From Opisthocomus hoazin (taxonomy: Eukaryota; Chordata; Aves; Opisthocomiformes; Opisthocomidae), in assembly GCF_030867145.1 (NCBI RefSeq), contig NC_134419.1, forward strand, positions 1,798,001 through 1,862,000: a stretch of DNA of 64,000 bases, given 5' to 3'. A model generated the notes under the pieces. It searched no databases. It had not been told where the DNA came from and worked only from the letters and a program-made list of their open reading frames with translations. Positions within the stretch are counted from its first letter, which is position 1, and each line of letters opens with the position of its first letter. Positions 63,690-64,000 of the stretch are shown piece by piece. Position numbers and translations under genes: made by a program.

Positions 63690-64000
63690 CCCTTAAAGCT
63701 GCTGTTGTGCTGTGTGTTAACTGCTGCAATGTGTCCCTACAGCGAGGTGACACAGGGCTGCGTTCTAAAGGTGGGAACCGTGATGAGGCGTTTCGGGGTG
63801 TCTCTGCACAGAGAACTGTTCATGCCGCACCAGCGAGCAGCTAAGCAGATGACGAGCAGGTTCCCTGTTTTTAAGTACGTTGGCCATCAGCAACTCCACT
63901 GGTTTAAATCCAGCAATTTGCTTTCGCAGCATACGCTCCCGGGTTTCAAATAGTTTTCCGCAATATTCCAGGATGCTGGGAGCGCAGCGACAGCCTGCGG
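63690..64000 (+). other. Start of WLS intron 2, nothing further recognised
   Basis: Single-copy sequence to the end of the window. No exon with WLS homology is visible. Confidence 0.6.

Overview
This is vertebrate nuclear DNA and almost certainly from a bird. The genes are split by GT-AG introns. At least 18 stretches are CR1 non-LTR retrotransposon tails ending in the avian-type ATTCTGTG octamer, and there is one ERVL-like LTR. The gene pair RPE65 - WLS is the conserved vertebrate neighbourhood (human 1p31, chicken chromosome 8 by recalled synteny). The exact species cannot be read from the sequence.

Layout. (1) 111-3623, plus strand: the last six coding exons of RPE65 (residues 287-533 in human numbering), the retinal-pigment-epithelium retinoid isomerohydrolase. 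The 5' exons lie outside the window. (2) 4589-17403, minus strand, convergent with RPE65: twelve recognisable coding exons of a gene related to MCCC2, the carboxyltransferase beta subunit of methylcrotonoyl-CoA carboxylase. Its N-terminal half is close to MCCC2. Its C-terminal half has lost or altered several signature motifs, so it may be a pseudoenzyme or have a changed substrate. It starts in a CpG-rich block with a (TCC)n tract. (3) 17.4-47.0 kb: a gene desert with CR1 copies, a 42-bp minisatellite (30732-31143), an ERVL-like LTR (44150-44858) and a 1.2-kb degenerate 15-bp minisatellite (about 45561-46760) that runs up to the next CpG island. (4) 47180 to the window end, plus strand: coding exons 1 and 2 of WLS (Wntless), the Wnt cargo receptor, with a 15.9-kb first intron carrying CR1s and a 24-bp minisatellite. 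The remaining WLS exons lie beyond the window.

RPE65 (visual cycle), the MCCC2-like gene (probably mitochondrial by ancestry) and WLS (Wnt secretion) have no obvious shared pathway; the grouping is syntenic rather than functional. The most unusual item is the MCCC2-like gene between RPE65 and WLS, two genes I recall as direct neighbours in human. Most long open reading frames in the window come from in-frame tandem repeats (15, 24 and 42 bp are all multiples of three) or from CR1 copies and are not genes.
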